Below are positions 25,443-34,439 of a stretch of DNA of 40,991 bases, piece after piece. The stretch spans positions 1-40,991 of the forward strand of contig QXWV01000058.1 of NCBI GenBank assembly GCA_009911195.1, read 5' to 3'. Position numbers and translations under genes: made by a program. A model generated the notes under the pieces. The model worked only from the letters and a program-made list of their open reading frames with translations, had not been told where the DNA came from and did no database searches. Every line of letters begins with the position of its first letter. The stretch's first letter is position 1. The DNA is from Lachnospiraceae bacterium. GTDB lineage: Bacteria; Bacillota; Clostridia; Lachnospirales; Lachnospiraceae.

Positions 25443-26834
25443 TTATAACTCGCAATTTTTTACAGTTCTGGGGAAAGGAACTACATCTCTGATATTTCCC
25501 ATTCCTGTCAAGTACATAACGCATCGTTCAAACCCTAAGCCAAATCCGGCATGGCGTACTGAACCGTATTTTCTTAAATCCAGGTAAAAACCGTAATCTT
25601 CTTTGTTCAGGCCCAGTTCGTCCATGCGGGCTTCCAGGATATCCAGCTTATCTTCCCTCTGGCTTCCTCCAATGATTTCCCCAATGCCCGGAACAAGGCA
25701 ATCCATCGCTGCTACCGTTTTGTTGTCATCATTCAGTTTCATATAGAATGCTTTGATTTCCTTCGGATAATCGGTGACGAAAACAGGGCGCTTAAATTCT
25801 TTTTCCGTCAGGAAGCGTTCGTGTTCCGTCTGCAAATCGCATCCCCAGGATACTTTATATTCAAATTCATCGTTATGCTTTTCCAATATCTCAATGGCCT
25901 CTGTGTATGTCACATGCCCGAAATCGGAATCCGCCACATGCTGTAGCCGTTGGATTAATCCCTTGTCCACAAACTGGTTAAAGAAATTCATCTCTTCTTT
26001 TGCGTTTTCCAGTACATAACGGATAATATGCTTTAACATAGCCTCAGCCAGCATCATGTCATCCTTCAAATCCGCAAAAGCCATTTCCGGCTCTATCATC
26101 CAGAACTCCGCCGCATGTCTCGTTGTATTTGAATTCTCGGCGCGGAACGTAGGGCCAAAGGTATATACATTTTTAAACGCAAACGCATAGCTTTCCACAT
26201 TCAATTGCCCGCTTACCGTCAGGTTCGTGGGTTTCCCGAAAAAGTCCTGGCTAAAATCTATGCTGCCATCCTCATTCTTTGGAATATTCGCCAAATCCAT
26301 GGTGGTTACCTGGAACATTTCCCCTGCCCCCTCGCAGTCGCTCCCGGTAATCAACGGCGTATGCACATATACAAATCCTCTCTCCATAAAGAATGTGTGG
26401 ATTGCATAAGCGATTAACGAACGCACGCGGAAAACCGCCTGAAACGTATTGGTGCGCGGGCGGAGATGGGATACCGTCCTTAAATATTCAAAACTATGCC
26501 TTTTTTTCTGCAGCGGATAATCTGCTGTGGAAGCGCCTTCCACCATGACCTCTTCCGCCTGCATTTCAAAGGGCTGTTTCGCTTGCGGGGTGGCGACAAT
26601 TGTTCCCCTTACTACAATCGCCGAACCCACATTCAGCTTGCTTATTTTATCAAAATTATCCAGTTTATCGCTGTATACAATCTGTAAGGGTTCAAAAAAT
26701 GTTCCGTCATTCACCACAATAAACCCAAAAGTTTTGGAATCCCGGATGCTCCTAATCCATCCGCCTACCGTCACTTCCGTTCCGATATACTTTTCCCTCT
26801 CCCTGTACAATTCTCTAATGTCTGTTAAATCCAT
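25443..26834 (-). CDS. asnS: Asparagine--tRNA ligase
   Basis: Class IIb aminoacyl-tRNA synthetase of 463 residues. An N-terminal OB-fold anticodon domain ([20 protein letters not shown]) is followed by motif 2 [20 protein letters not shown] and motif 3 [15 protein letters not shown] ending VVPFPR. The AsnRS rather than AspRS identity follows from the total length and the [17 protein letters not shown] region. The 104-base gap to the FKBP gene holds no recognisable T-box leader. Confidence 0.97.
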   Translation of the reverse strand: MDLTDIRELYREREKYIGTEVTVGGWIRSIRDSKTFGFIVVNDGTFFEPLQIVYSDKLDNFDKISKLNVGSAIVVRGTIVATPQAKQPFEMQAEEVMVEGASTADYPLQKKRHSFEYLRTVSHLRPRTNTFQAVFRVRSLIAYAIHTFFMERGFVYVHTPLITGSDCEGAGEMFQVTTMDLANIPKNEDGSIDFSQDFFGKPTNLTVSGQLNVESYAFAFKNVYTFGPTFRAENSNTTRHAAEFWMIEPEMAFADLKDDMMLAEAMLKHIIRYVLENAKEEMNFFNQFVDKGLIQRLQHVADSDFGHVTYTEAIEILEKHNDEFEYKVSWGCDLQTEHERFLTEKEFKRPVFVTDYPKEIKAFYMKLNDDNKTVAAMDCLVPGIGEIIGGSQREDKLDILEARMDELGLNKEDYGFYLDLRKYGSVRHAGFGLGFERCVMYLTGMGNIRDVVPFPRTVKNCEL

Positions 26835-26938
26835 TTTTCAATCCTTCTCCTTCCTCCTACGGCCTTGCGCAGTATTTTCCATATTTATCCATTTCCCTGG
26901 TATGCTGCTTTTGCGGCATAAGCAATCTTTATATTTCT

Positions 26939-28009
26939 TTATTCGGCGCTGACCACGGCATTTTCCCTGAGCATTTCCATTACTTTTTGCGACATCATAT
27001 ACTCTTTGTATCGTCTGTTGTCTATCTCTTCTTTAATTTCCTCTACCGACATATCCCCGCCGTTTTCTGCCGTAAGCTCTTCGATTTCCTTGTCTACATC
27101 TTCGTCCGTCACATTCAGCCCTTCCCTGTCCGCTATGGCCTGCAGCATAATATACTGTCTGGCATACTGTTTAGCCTGTTCCTGTATTTCCTGGGCAAAA
27201 GTCTCCGCATCCGTTCCAAAGCCCACACTGATAAACTGTTCCAGCGTCAATCCATAATTTGCCGCCTCTGCAGTCAGGTTTTCCTTCAGCATGGATGTAT
27301 ATCCCTCAACCATCGCCTGGGGCGGCTCCTTTGTAAACTCACAACTTTCCATCAGCATATTTACCAGGGAGTTTTCAATGGCTTTTTCATAGGATACTTC
27401 CGCATCCTCCATCAGAAGGTCATAGGCATACTGTTTATATTCTTCCACCGTGCTGCATCCATTATCCAGCCCTTTTACATATTCATCGGTGAGTTCCTGG
27501 GGTTCGGCCGCCATCACCGTATTCACGGTAACGGTAAATACCACCGATTTGCCGGCCATTTCTGTGGAACGGTAATTCTCCGGGAAAGTAAGGTTCAAAT
27601 CCACCACATCCCCTGCTTTCGCCCCTATCAGCCCTTCCTCAAAGCCTTCAATAAACTGCCCGGAACCCAGCGTCAAGTTCTGCCCCGCCGCTGTGCCCCC
27701 TTCAAAAGCAACTCCATCCAGCGTACCTACATAATCAATATTTACAGTATCACCTTCCTTTGCCCCTTCCGGGGGATTTAAGGATAAATAATAATTGATA
27801 TAAGCATCCCGGTACTCATCCGTCACTTCAGGCAAAGCCTGTACCACATGCAGACCTTTATACTCCGGCAATTTTACATAATCTTCCGCCTTGATTTCAT
27901 CCAGATATATTTTTTCATCCTCATCCTGCCCACAGCCTGCCACTATCATCATTGCGGCCAAAGCTGCCGTCAGGGCTGCTATTTTTAGTCCGGTTCTTCT
28001 TTTCTCCAT
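26939..28009 (-). CDS. Trigger-factor-like FKBP peptidyl-prolyl isomerase lipoprotein
   Basis: About 356 residues. The signal sequence GLKIAALTAALAAMMIV ends in lipobox AGCGQ, so it works outside the cell. An FKBP domain lies at about residues 85-175 (GDTVNIDYVGTLDGVAFEGG, SGQFIEGFEEGLIGAKAGD). The helical C-terminus (EEYKQYAYDLLMEDAEVSYE onward, GLNVTDEDVDKEI) resembles the trigger factor chaperone arm. It probably folds exported proteins, as PrsA does in other Firmicutes. The ATG at 28009 is preferred; a longer frame begins with a TTG at 28048. Spacing to AGGAG is somewhat long. Confidence 0.88.
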   Translation of the reverse strand: MEKRRTGLKIAALTAALAAMMIVAGCGQDEDEKIYLDEIKAEDYVKLPEYKGLHVVQALPEVTDEYRDAYINYYLSLNPPEGAKEGDTVNIDYVGTLDGVAFEGGTAAGQNLTLGSGQFIEGFEEGLIGAKAGDVVDLNLTFPENYRSTEMAGKSVVFTVTVNTVMAAEPQELTDEYVKGLDNGCSTVEEYKQYAYDLLMEDAEVSYEKAIENSLVNMLMESCEFTKEPPQAMVEGYTSMLKENLTAEAANYGLTLEQFISVGFGTDAETFAQEIQEQAKQYARQYIMLQAIADREGLNVTDEDVDKEIEELTAENGGDMSVEEIKEEIDNRRYKEYMMSQKVMEMLRENAVVSAE

Positions 28010-28179
28010 TTTCCAATACTTCTCCTGTTTCCGTTTTGGTTTGCTCAAAATATTTTTATCTATGGGATTCGGATGTCAAAAACCCATAAATAAAAAAGAA
28101 GCAACATATCATTTATACCACAAATCCAACTCACTTAAAACCCTTTTCCTCATTTTTATTGCAACAGTTTTCTATCTAT

Positions 28180-29646
28180 TTAGAGCAGAGGCGATAGCAG
28201 ACGGCAGATTTGTTCTTTAAACTTTATAAATAAAGAACGGCCCATGTATATATTTTTGGTAATTTGCTTTGACTTTTTCAGGTCTTCTTCAAATATTCCA
28301 CGCATCTGTTTTGCCAGCCCTTCATGGTATACAATGGCATTTACCTCAAAATTTAAGGCAAAGCTTCGTATATCCATGTTCGCCGTGCCATAGCATAGCA
28401 CTTTATCGTCCACAATCATCCCCTTCGCATGGAGGAAGCCATCGCTGTAGGTGTAGCATTTCGCCCCTTCCATCACCAAATCCCCAATGTAGGAATACGT
28501 TGCCCAGTATACGAAGGGATGGTCCGGCTTGCAGGGAATCATTACATTCACTTCTATCCCGGAGCGGATAGCTATCATCAGGGCCGCCAGAATAGCTTCA
28601 TCCGGAATAAAATATGGCGTCTGGATATAAATACTTTTTTCCGCTTTTCCAATAAGCCTCAGATAATTATCCCTGATTGTACAGTACCGGGAGTCCGGCC
28701 CGCTGGATACAATCTGCACATCGCAATTTTGTCTGGAAAGTACCGGCTCCTGGTTCACATATTTATCCGTCAGGAAAAGGTTCTCTTTGGAAGCATAGTT
28801 CCAGTCCAGTGCGAACCGTATCTCCAAAGAACCTACCGCCGAACCTGTTATGCGCAGATGAGTATCCCTCCAGTAGCCGAACCGGGCATCCAGCCCAATG
28901 TATTCTTTTCCAATATTAAATCCCCCTACATAACCTATTTTTCCATCTATCACCACAATTTTTCTATGATTCCTGTAGTTTACCCTAAGATGCAGGCGGC
29001 GCAGGGCCGCAGGGAAAAATTCCGATGTCTTTATCCCCTGGGCATTCAATTCCCTCCAGCAGCTTTTCTTCACAGAACGGCATCCCATACCATCATACAA
29101 TATCCTGACTTCCACCCCTTCTTTCGCCTTTTTGACCAGGACATCCTTTATTCTGCCGAAAAGTACGTCATTTTTTATAATATAGTACTGGATATGGATA
29201 TACTGCCTGGCACTTTCCATATCCTCCAGCAAAGCATCGAATTTATCATTACCATCTTTATAAATTGTAATGTCATTGTCATTGCTCAACACCGCCCCGG
29301 CCACATCCAGATTATACATCACCAAATCCGCATAATCCACAATCGACGGAGATTCCTGCTCCAAGGCTTCGTTCCTCAAACTATATTCCTGCTGCCTGAT
29401 GGCATCGTTCAGATGGTCCTCAATCTCCTTAATGCGGAATATCTTCTGCTTATGCATATCCGTACCAAGGAATAAATAAAAAATAAACCCTACTATCGGT
29501 ATAAAATATAAAAGAAGCAGCCATGTCCACACCGACTGGGGGTCTTTTCTCTGAAAAAATATGATGATAACTGCCAATATAAAATTAATGAATAGCAAGT
29601 GACTGAATATAAACTCCAGCACCATACCTATATTCCCCAAAATCAT
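28180..29646 (-). CDS. cls: Cardiolipin synthase (phospholipase D family)
   Basis: Membrane phospholipid enzyme joining two phosphatidylglycerols, about 488 residues. Two N-terminal TM segments (IFSHLLFINFILAVIIIFF and WTWLLLLYFIPIVGFIFYLF) are followed by two HKD active sites: NYRNHRKIVVIDGKIGYVGG and FLHAKGMIVDDKVLCYGTAN. Full family length. The ATG at 29646 has GAGGG four bases upstream; the frame extends to 29709 without support. Its upstream region contains the fold-back element at 29756-30090. Confidence 0.95.
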   Translation of the reverse strand: MILGNIGMVLEFIFSHLLFINFILAVIIIFFQRKDPQSVWTWLLLLYFIPIVGFIFYLFLGTDMHKQKIFRIKEIEDHLNDAIRQQEYSLRNEALEQESPSIVDYADLVMYNLDVAGAVLSNDNDITIYKDGNDKFDALLEDMESARQYIHIQYYIIKNDVLFGRIKDVLVKKAKEGVEVRILYDGMGCRSVKKSCWRELNAQGIKTSEFFPAALRRLHLRVNYRNHRKIVVIDGKIGYVGGFNIGKEYIGLDARFGYWRDTHLRITGSAVGSLEIRFALDWNYASKENLFLTDKYVNQEPVLSRQNCDVQIVSSGPDSRYCTIRDNYLRLIGKAEKSIYIQTPYFIPDEAILAALMIAIRSGIEVNVMIPCKPDHPFVYWATYSYIGDLVMEGAKCYTYSDGFLHAKGMIVDDKVLCYGTANMDIRSFALNFEVNAIVYHEGLAKQMRGIFEEDLKKSKQITKNIYMGRSLFIKFKEQICRLLSPLL

Positions 29647-29755
29647 ATTTCCCTCTTTTCTGCCCCCTTTACCTGATTCCGGCTCCTCCGCCCCATCTTC
29701 TCCGGACATATTTACTTATTATATATTATTTCCACTTTTTCTTCAATGTAGTTGC

Positions 29756-30090
29756 CCCTTTTGACCCGGAAATCAATTCAATTTTTATGGGCGGCGCAGC
29801 GGGCAGGGCGTTTGGCCCATGCGGAATTCCGTTTTGCGGCTATTGATAAAAAGCAGCAATTTCACTTATGAAATGGTTCATATATAGGGAAAAACCGCCA
29901 TGGATGGCGGTTTTAGGAAGCATAGGCATGGATGCCTGTTGCTTCCGCCCCGTCCGCATCCAACCCCTTCCCCCATTTCATTAGTGAAATCTGCTTTTTA
30001 TCTTAGCCGCAAAACGGAATTCCGCATGGGCCAAATGCCCTGCCCGCTACGCCGCCCATAAAAATTGAATTGATTTCCGTTCCCTTTTGA
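29756..30090. mobile_element. 317-bp fold-back (MITE-like) element with 9-bp flanking direct repeat
   Basis: Arms at 29767-29876 and 29973-30079 are inverted copies that differ by only a few substitutions and small indels over about 107-110 bp. Exactly CCCTTTTGA flanks both ends (29756-29764 and 30082-30090), as a target-site duplication would. The core has two further hairpins, AAAACCGCC/GGCGGTTTT (29891-29914) and one at 29916-29946. There is no ORF of a transposase, so it would be non-autonomous. It separates two divergent genes and accounts for most of the 542-base gap between them. A structured non-coding RNA is the alternative. Confidence 0.75.
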
Positions 30091-30114
30091 TTTCCGTGAT
30101 TCCAAAAATTTTTA

Positions 30115-30143
30115 TTGTCTATTCCCTCAATTAATGCTACAAT
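30115..30143 (+). promoter_or_regulatory. Promoter of the small anchored protein gene
   Basis: TTGTCT (30115-30120), 17 bases, TACAAT (30138-30143), 45 bases before the GTG start and just outside the right end of the fold-back element. Confidence 0.55.
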
Positions 30144-30188
30144 TAATTTTACTATAATTTATGTGAACACGAAAGCGGGAGGTATATT

Positions 30189-30665
30189 GTGAGTCCAGTA
30201 ACTATTACATTATTAGTCATCACCGTCATTTTAATCATCGGTATCGTAGTATTATATTTTTTAGGGAAAAGAGCCCAGAAGAAGCAGGATGAACAGCAGG
30301 CACAGATTGAAGCCATGAAGCAGCGGGTTTCCATGCTTATTATTGATAAGAAGCGGATGAAAATAAAAGATTCAGGTCTTCCAGATGCGGTCATACAGCA
30401 AACCCCCAAGTTGCTGCGCGGCTCCAAGCTTCCTATCGTAAAAGCAAAAGTCGGCCCTCAGATTATGACCTTAGTCTGCGATGAGAAAATTTATGATATG
30501 ATTCCCACAAAAAAAGAGGTCAAAGCCACTGTAAGCGGAATTTATATTACCGATGTCAAAGGTCTTCACGGCAAACCGATTCCGGTTCCCCAAAAAAAGA
30601 AAGGCTTTTTCAAACGCGCCGTAGAAAAAGTGCAGGAAAAAGCAGGCGCAAAGCCCATCAAATAA
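30189..30665 (+). CDS. Small membrane-anchored protein, function unknown
   Basis: 158 residues. One N-terminal TM (VTITLLVITVILIIGIVVLY) is followed by a basic stretch and a cytoplasmic alpha/beta domain containing KLLRGSKLPIVKAKVGPQIM and EVKATVSGIYITDVKG. The C-terminus is strongly basic (Lys-rich, PVPQKKKGFFKRAVEKVQ). GTG start with GGGAGG seven bases upstream. It has its own promoter and a perfect terminator, so it is a genuine single gene. I recognise no named family. The basic tail and single anchor suggest contact with nucleic acid, ribosome or phospholipid, but this is inference. Confidence 0.8.
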   Translation: MSPVTITLLVITVILIIGIVVLYFLGKRAQKKQDEQQAQIEAMKQRVSMLIIDKKRMKIKDSGLPDAVIQQTPKLLRGSKLPIVKAKVGPQIMTLVCDEKIYDMIPTKKEVKATVSGIYITDVKGLHGKPIPVPQKKKGFFKRAVEKVQEKAGAKPIK

Positions 30666-30673
30666 ACAAATTG

Positions 30674-30698
30674 CCCGCAGCCTGGCTGCGGGTTTTTT
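30674..30698 (+). terminator. Intrinsic terminator
   Basis: CCCGCAGC / GCTGCGGG stem followed by six T, eight bases after the stop at 30665. Confidence 0.92.
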
Positions 30699-30779
30699 AT
30701 CTTATAGGGTTTGGGGGTCAAAAGCCTCGCCCACAGATGGCTCTTGGCACATTGTTCATGGAAATAATAACGCCTCCTG

Positions 30780-31229
30780 TCATTGCAGGGAGAAGCCTTC
30801 CCCATTTCTTGCCCGGATGTCCATTTTTATCCTACAGTCCGCAAAATGCTCATAATTAATTTCCAGCGCATAGTCCACATCCACTTCGATGTGTTCCTCC
30901 TGTTCTTTCATTTTTACGCTTCTGGCATCTATTCCAATTAATATATTGCCATAGGGCGTTGCGTAATTAGTCATATTTTTCCTGTTTTCCTCGAAAATCA
31001 TATGAACGTTAATCAGACCCTTTTTCGTCAAATCCAGGCTGTTTTCTTTAAACTTTATAATATTTTTCGTATTTTCCCGAAAGCCTTCCACCGCTTCGTC
31101 AAAAATCACATAATGGCTGTCATTGCGTTTATAATATTCTGCCGGCGTAATCGTCTCTATCCTATCCCCATCTTTTGTAGATGTATCAAACTGCAAACCC
31201 TGCAATGACAGCAGCACTTCCTTTGTCAT
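30780..31229 (-). CDS. DUF1934 domain protein
   Basis: 149 residues, lipocalin-like beta-barrel pattern of the DUF1934/YwiB family (VLLSLQGLQFDTSTKDGDRI, TPYGNILIGIDARSV, VDVDYALEINYEHFADCRI). YwiB-type proteins have no settled function. The ATG at 31229 follows GAAAGG by ten bases. It lies 24 bases downstream of murI on the same strand and is probably cotranscribed. Confidence 0.82.
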   Translation of the reverse strand: MTKEVLLSLQGLQFDTSTKDGDRIETITPAEYYKRNDSHYVIFDEAVEGFRENTKNIIKFKENSLDLTKKGLINVHMIFEENRKNMTNYATPYGNILIGIDARSVKMKEQEEHIEVDVDYALEINYEHFADCRIKMDIRARNGEGFSLQ

Positions 31230-31253
31230 AGCCAAACTACCTTTCTTTTGTCA

Positions 31254-32096
31254 TCAGTAATTTTCAATGTTAATGGTTTTTGCCGACAATATTCCATACT
31301 TTAATATGGAGTTAGCAAAAGTACGGAATTTGTCCGCCATATCGCTCACATAAAAACGGTACTGGTTCGACCCCAGGCCCTGCTCCGATTTATTCAGAAG
31401 ACCCTCCTTCTCCAACAGCCCTTTCAGCTCCCTCGCTGTTTCATAGGCAGGATTTACCAATGTCACACCCTCCCCCACTATTTTACCTACTGTGGAACGA
31501 ATCAGGGGATAATGTGTACAGCCCAGAATAAGGGTATCGATTCCGCTGTCGATTAATGCACTCAAATACCTTTTCGCAATCTCATCCGTCACCGGGTCCT
31601 GCCATAGCCCTTCTTCCACTAAAGGAACAAACAGGGGGCATGCCTTTTCCAATACTTTTGTATTCCGGCTCATTTCGTTAATATATGTAGAATAAATATG
31701 GCTGCCAATCGTCCCTTCCGTACCGATTACCCCAATCCTGCCATTTTGGGTTGTTTCTACGGCTACCTTCGCGCCTGGCTTGACCACCCCTATCATTGGG
31801 ATATCCAGTTCTTTTTCCACTTCATCCAGCGCATAGGCGCTTGCCGTATTGCATGCTGCCACAATCGCTTTTACGTGCTGCTCCTGAAGAAAGCGCACAA
31901 TCTGTTTGGAATATTTTGTTACCGTTTCCTTTGACTTGCTTCCATAGGGAACTCTTGCGGTGTCTCCGAAATATACGATTTTTTCGTTGGGAATCTGCCG
32001 CATAATTTCCCTTGCCACAGTCAGCCCGCCCACACCGGAATCAAACACCCCTACTGGGGCACTTGACAGCTCCTCTCTGTTTTTTATTATCTCCAT
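31254..32096 (-). CDS. murI: Glutamate racemase
   Basis: Supplies D-glutamate for peptidoglycan, 280 residues. Both catalytic cysteines are in place: AACNTASAYA and LGCTHYPLI. The N-terminal GVFDSGVGGLTVAREIMRQI and YFGDTARVPYGSKS are diagnostic. The ATG at 32096 is chosen because GGAGA lies eight bases upstream; an upstream extension to 32153 is unsupported. It follows the small secreted protein gene and precedes the DUF1934 gene. Confidence 0.96.
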   Translation of the reverse strand: MEIIKNREELSSAPVGVFDSGVGGLTVAREIMRQIPNEKIVYFGDTARVPYGSKSKETVTKYSKQIVRFLQEQHVKAIVAACNTASAYALDEVEKELDIPMIGVVKPGAKVAVETTQNGRIGVIGTEGTIGSHIYSTYINEMSRNTKVLEKACPLFVPLVEEGLWQDPVTDEIAKRYLSALIDSGIDTLILGCTHYPLIRSTVGKIVGEGVTLVNPAYETARELKGLLEKEGLLNKSEQGLGSNQYRFYVSDMADKFRTFANSILKYGILSAKTINIENY

Positions 32097-32162
32097 TTCA
32101 CTTTCTCCTGCTTTCTGCGCCGATATACTGCCTGCCCATCTTTTTCCCGGCAATACAATACA

Positions 32163-32525
32163 CTATTGCAGTAATTTATCCAGCCCTATCGCTTCCAAAA
32201 ACTGGCTTTTTATACGTATCTGCCCGGGGTTCGCTGAACATATGCGGGTAAACATATCCTCTTGTGTTCCACAAATGTTTATGCTTGCCTGACCCCCGTT
32301 ATTGTATGTGCAGTTTGTGTTATCCTTTGCACCTTCCCCGGTTCTGCCGCTGCCTATTCCGGCTTCGCTTCCGCCTACTCCTGTTCCGCTTCCGCCTTCT
32401 GCATCTTCCGTCTCCTCACAGACTACCGCACAAACATCTCCCGTAAAGCATAAGTCAGGATATATCATACCCCAAAATCCCATAGCTGAAAATAGTACAA
32501 TTCCGGTTTCCCATATTTTTCTCAT
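32163..32525 (-). CDS. Small secreted Gly/Ser-rich protein, unknown
   Basis: 120 residues. The N-terminal hydrophobic segment (IVLFSAMGFWGMIYPDLCF) is a probable signal or anchor. A Gly/Ser/Glu-rich middle (GGSGTGVGGSEAGIGSGRTG) leads to a C-terminal 55-residue portion with Cys in NCTYNNGG, NICGTQ and RICSANPG. AGGAG lies eight bases before the ATG, supporting a real gene. It sits between the GntR and murI genes on the same strand. No family recognised. Confidence 0.55.
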   Translation of the reverse strand: MRKIWETGIVLFSAMGFWGMIYPDLCFTGDVCAVVCEETEDAEGGSGTGVGGSEAGIGSGRTGEGAKDNTNCTYNNGGQASINICGTQEDMFTRICSANPGQIRIKSQFLEAIGLDKLLQ

Positions 32526-32616
32526 CAGACTTCTCCTGCCAATATTTATAATCTTGATAAAAAAAGTCTGCCCGTATTTTTGGGGTTTATACTTTTATCC
32601 CATAAACTGCTGCAAC

Positions 32617-33308
32617 TCATTTCCCCCTTGCGTCATTGTCCAGGCGGATTTGCTTCATCACCGACTTCTCCTGGTTGTCAATGTGAAGCTTAGCCGCTTC
32701 CGCCGCAGCAGTCTTATCTTTCTTTTGGATACTTTCATATATCATTCTATGCTCTTCGAGAGCTGCTCATGACGGCTTTTGTCTTTTATATATACAAACC
32801 GGTACCGGTACATCTGTTCCGCCAGATTGTTGACCAGTTGAACCAGCCTTTGGTTTCCCGTAGCCGCTACGATAATATCATGCAGCGCCACATCTGCCCT
32901 GGCAATCACTGTAGCATCCTTTGACTTGGTGGCCTGTTCAAATTCAGCGCATGCCTCCTTCAGCCCCTTTATCCCCTCTTCCGATATCCTGTCACAGGCC
33001 AGTTCCGCACACAGGGCATCCAATGCCCTGCGCACTTCCAGCACATCTTTCAGGCTCTTTTCCGTAATCTGTGCCACCTCAGCCCCCCGCCTGGGAATCA
33101 TAATGACCAAGCCTTCCAATTCCAGCTTGCGGATTGCCTCCCTGATTGGAGTCCTGCTCACCCCCAGCCTGTTAGCCAGATGAATCTCCATCAGCCTCTC
33201 CCCAGGTTTTAACTCTCCTGTTAAAATCGCTTTCCGCAATGTATTGAATACCACATCCCGTAGCGGTAAAAACTCGTCCATATTCATCTGCAGATTGTCT
33301 TTTGCCAT
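32617..33308 (-). pseudogene. GntR/FadR-family regulator with a C-terminal frameshift
   Basis: An N-terminal winged helix (ANRLGVSRTPIREAIRKLEL) is followed by an all-helical FCD effector domain (VRRALDALCAELACDRISEE, DVALHDIIVAATGNQRLVQL). The frame is closed at 32742 after RHEQLSKSIE. The next frame carries the expected continuation EEHRMIYESIQKKDKTAAAE and runs to a stop at 32617. One base is missing near 32758, inside GCTCTTCGAGAGC. Loss of about 45 residues would remove the last FCD helices. Real mutation or consensus error cannot be told apart here. The ATG at 33308 follows AAGGGG by seven bases, just after ispE, suggesting cotranscription. Target genes unknown. Confidence 0.85.
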
Positions 33309-33340
33309 TGCTCCACCCCTTTTCCTGATTCCCCAGTTGG

Positions 33341-34207
33341 TCAAACCCACTCAGAAATAAATATTTGCTTTGCCAGATTGGTTTCCTTTAATTTATAAAA
33401 TGCTTCCTTCACTTTCCCTTCTTCATCAAACACCCCAAAAACCGTAGGCCCGCTGCCGCTCATCAAGGCATTCAATGCCCCTTCTCTTTTCATAACCCCT
33501 TTGATTTCTTCAATTACCGGATATTTTTTCACCGTTACTGTTTCCAGCACATTTTCCATCAGCTCAGCCATACCATACAAATCGCCTTTTTCAATCGCTG
33601 CCCGCATCCCATCTATATCCGGATGCCAGTCCAGTTCATCCGCATGAAGATTTTCATATACATATTTTGTAGATACGTCGATATCCGGCTTGGCAATCAG
33701 CACAAAGCAAGGGGGCGCATCCTTTAATTCCGTCAAAATCTCCCCAATCCCTTCCGATAATGCCGTTTTGCCCCGGATACAGTAAGGGACATCCGCCCCT
33801 ATCCTGACGCCCAGCAAGCACATCTCCTCCACTGTCATGCCCAGGCAAAACAGCTCATTCATCCCATGGAAAACCGCAGCAGCATCCGTACTGCCCCCTG
33901 CCATTCCGGCCGCCATGGGAATATTTTTCTGCAATTCGATTTTAATCCCCCCGCAGCCAGGGTAAGCCTCCATAACAAGCTTTGCCGCTTTATAAATCAA
34001 ATTGCTTTCATCCCCCGGCAATTCCTTTTTATCCGTCCTCACCTCAATACCAGGCTCCTCCCGCCTGGTAAAGGTCAGCACATCATAAATCCCTACCGTC
34101 TGCATAATCATCCTTACTTCGTGGTAGCCATCCGCTCTGCGCCTGACCACATCCAATGCCAAATTCACCTTGGCATAAGCCCTTTTTGAAATCGTGCTGT
34201 TTTTCAT
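33341..34207 (-). CDS. ispE: 4-diphosphocytidyl-2-C-methyl-D-erythritol kinase
   Basis: GHMP-family kinase of the non-mevalonate isoprenoid pathway, 288 residues. The start has AYAKVNLALDVVRRRADGYH and the ATP-binding loop is IPMAAGMAGGSTDAAA at about residues 92-107. The C-terminal GHMP motif is NALMSGSGPTVFGVF. All diagnostic for IspE, full length. First gene of a run with the GntR regulator. Confidence 0.97.
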   Translation of the reverse strand: MKNSTISKRAYAKVNLALDVVRRRADGYHEVRMIMQTVGIYDVLTFTRREEPGIEVRTDKKELPGDESNLIYKAAKLVMEAYPGCGGIKIELQKNIPMAAGMAGGSTDAAAVFHGMNELFCLGMTVEEMCLLGVRIGADVPYCIRGKTALSEGIGEILTELKDAPPCFVLIAKPDIDVSTKYVYENLHADELDWHPDIDGMRAAIEKGDLYGMAELMENVLETVTVKKYPVIEEIKGVMKREGALNALMSGSGPTVFGVFDEEGKVKEAFYKLKETNLAKQIFISEWV

Positions 34208-34439
34208 CCGAAACTCTTTGCTCCCTTTATCTTAAATATATTGTACTTCATTTGCATTTTGTATACATGAATTATGTTTTATTATATATAATCCATGGGG
34301 CATCCGTCAATGGGATGAGAATATTTTCCACATTCCCTCTTATCAAATCATCAGTTTTTGCCGATATACATAACAGATTAGGATGATTTTCCTTTTCCAA
34401 CATATAAATTTTTACTTACATTCCAAGGAGGGTTAAAAA

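Noticed and set aside
26835-26938. Possible T-box riboswitch ahead of asnS
   Set aside because: No T-box sequence, specifier stem or terminator could be found in the short gap.
28429-29475. Long open frame (348 codons) antisense to cls
   Set aside because: It mirrors the conserved cardiolipin synthase gene, has no ribosome site or protein-like pattern, and is explained by codon bias of the real gene.
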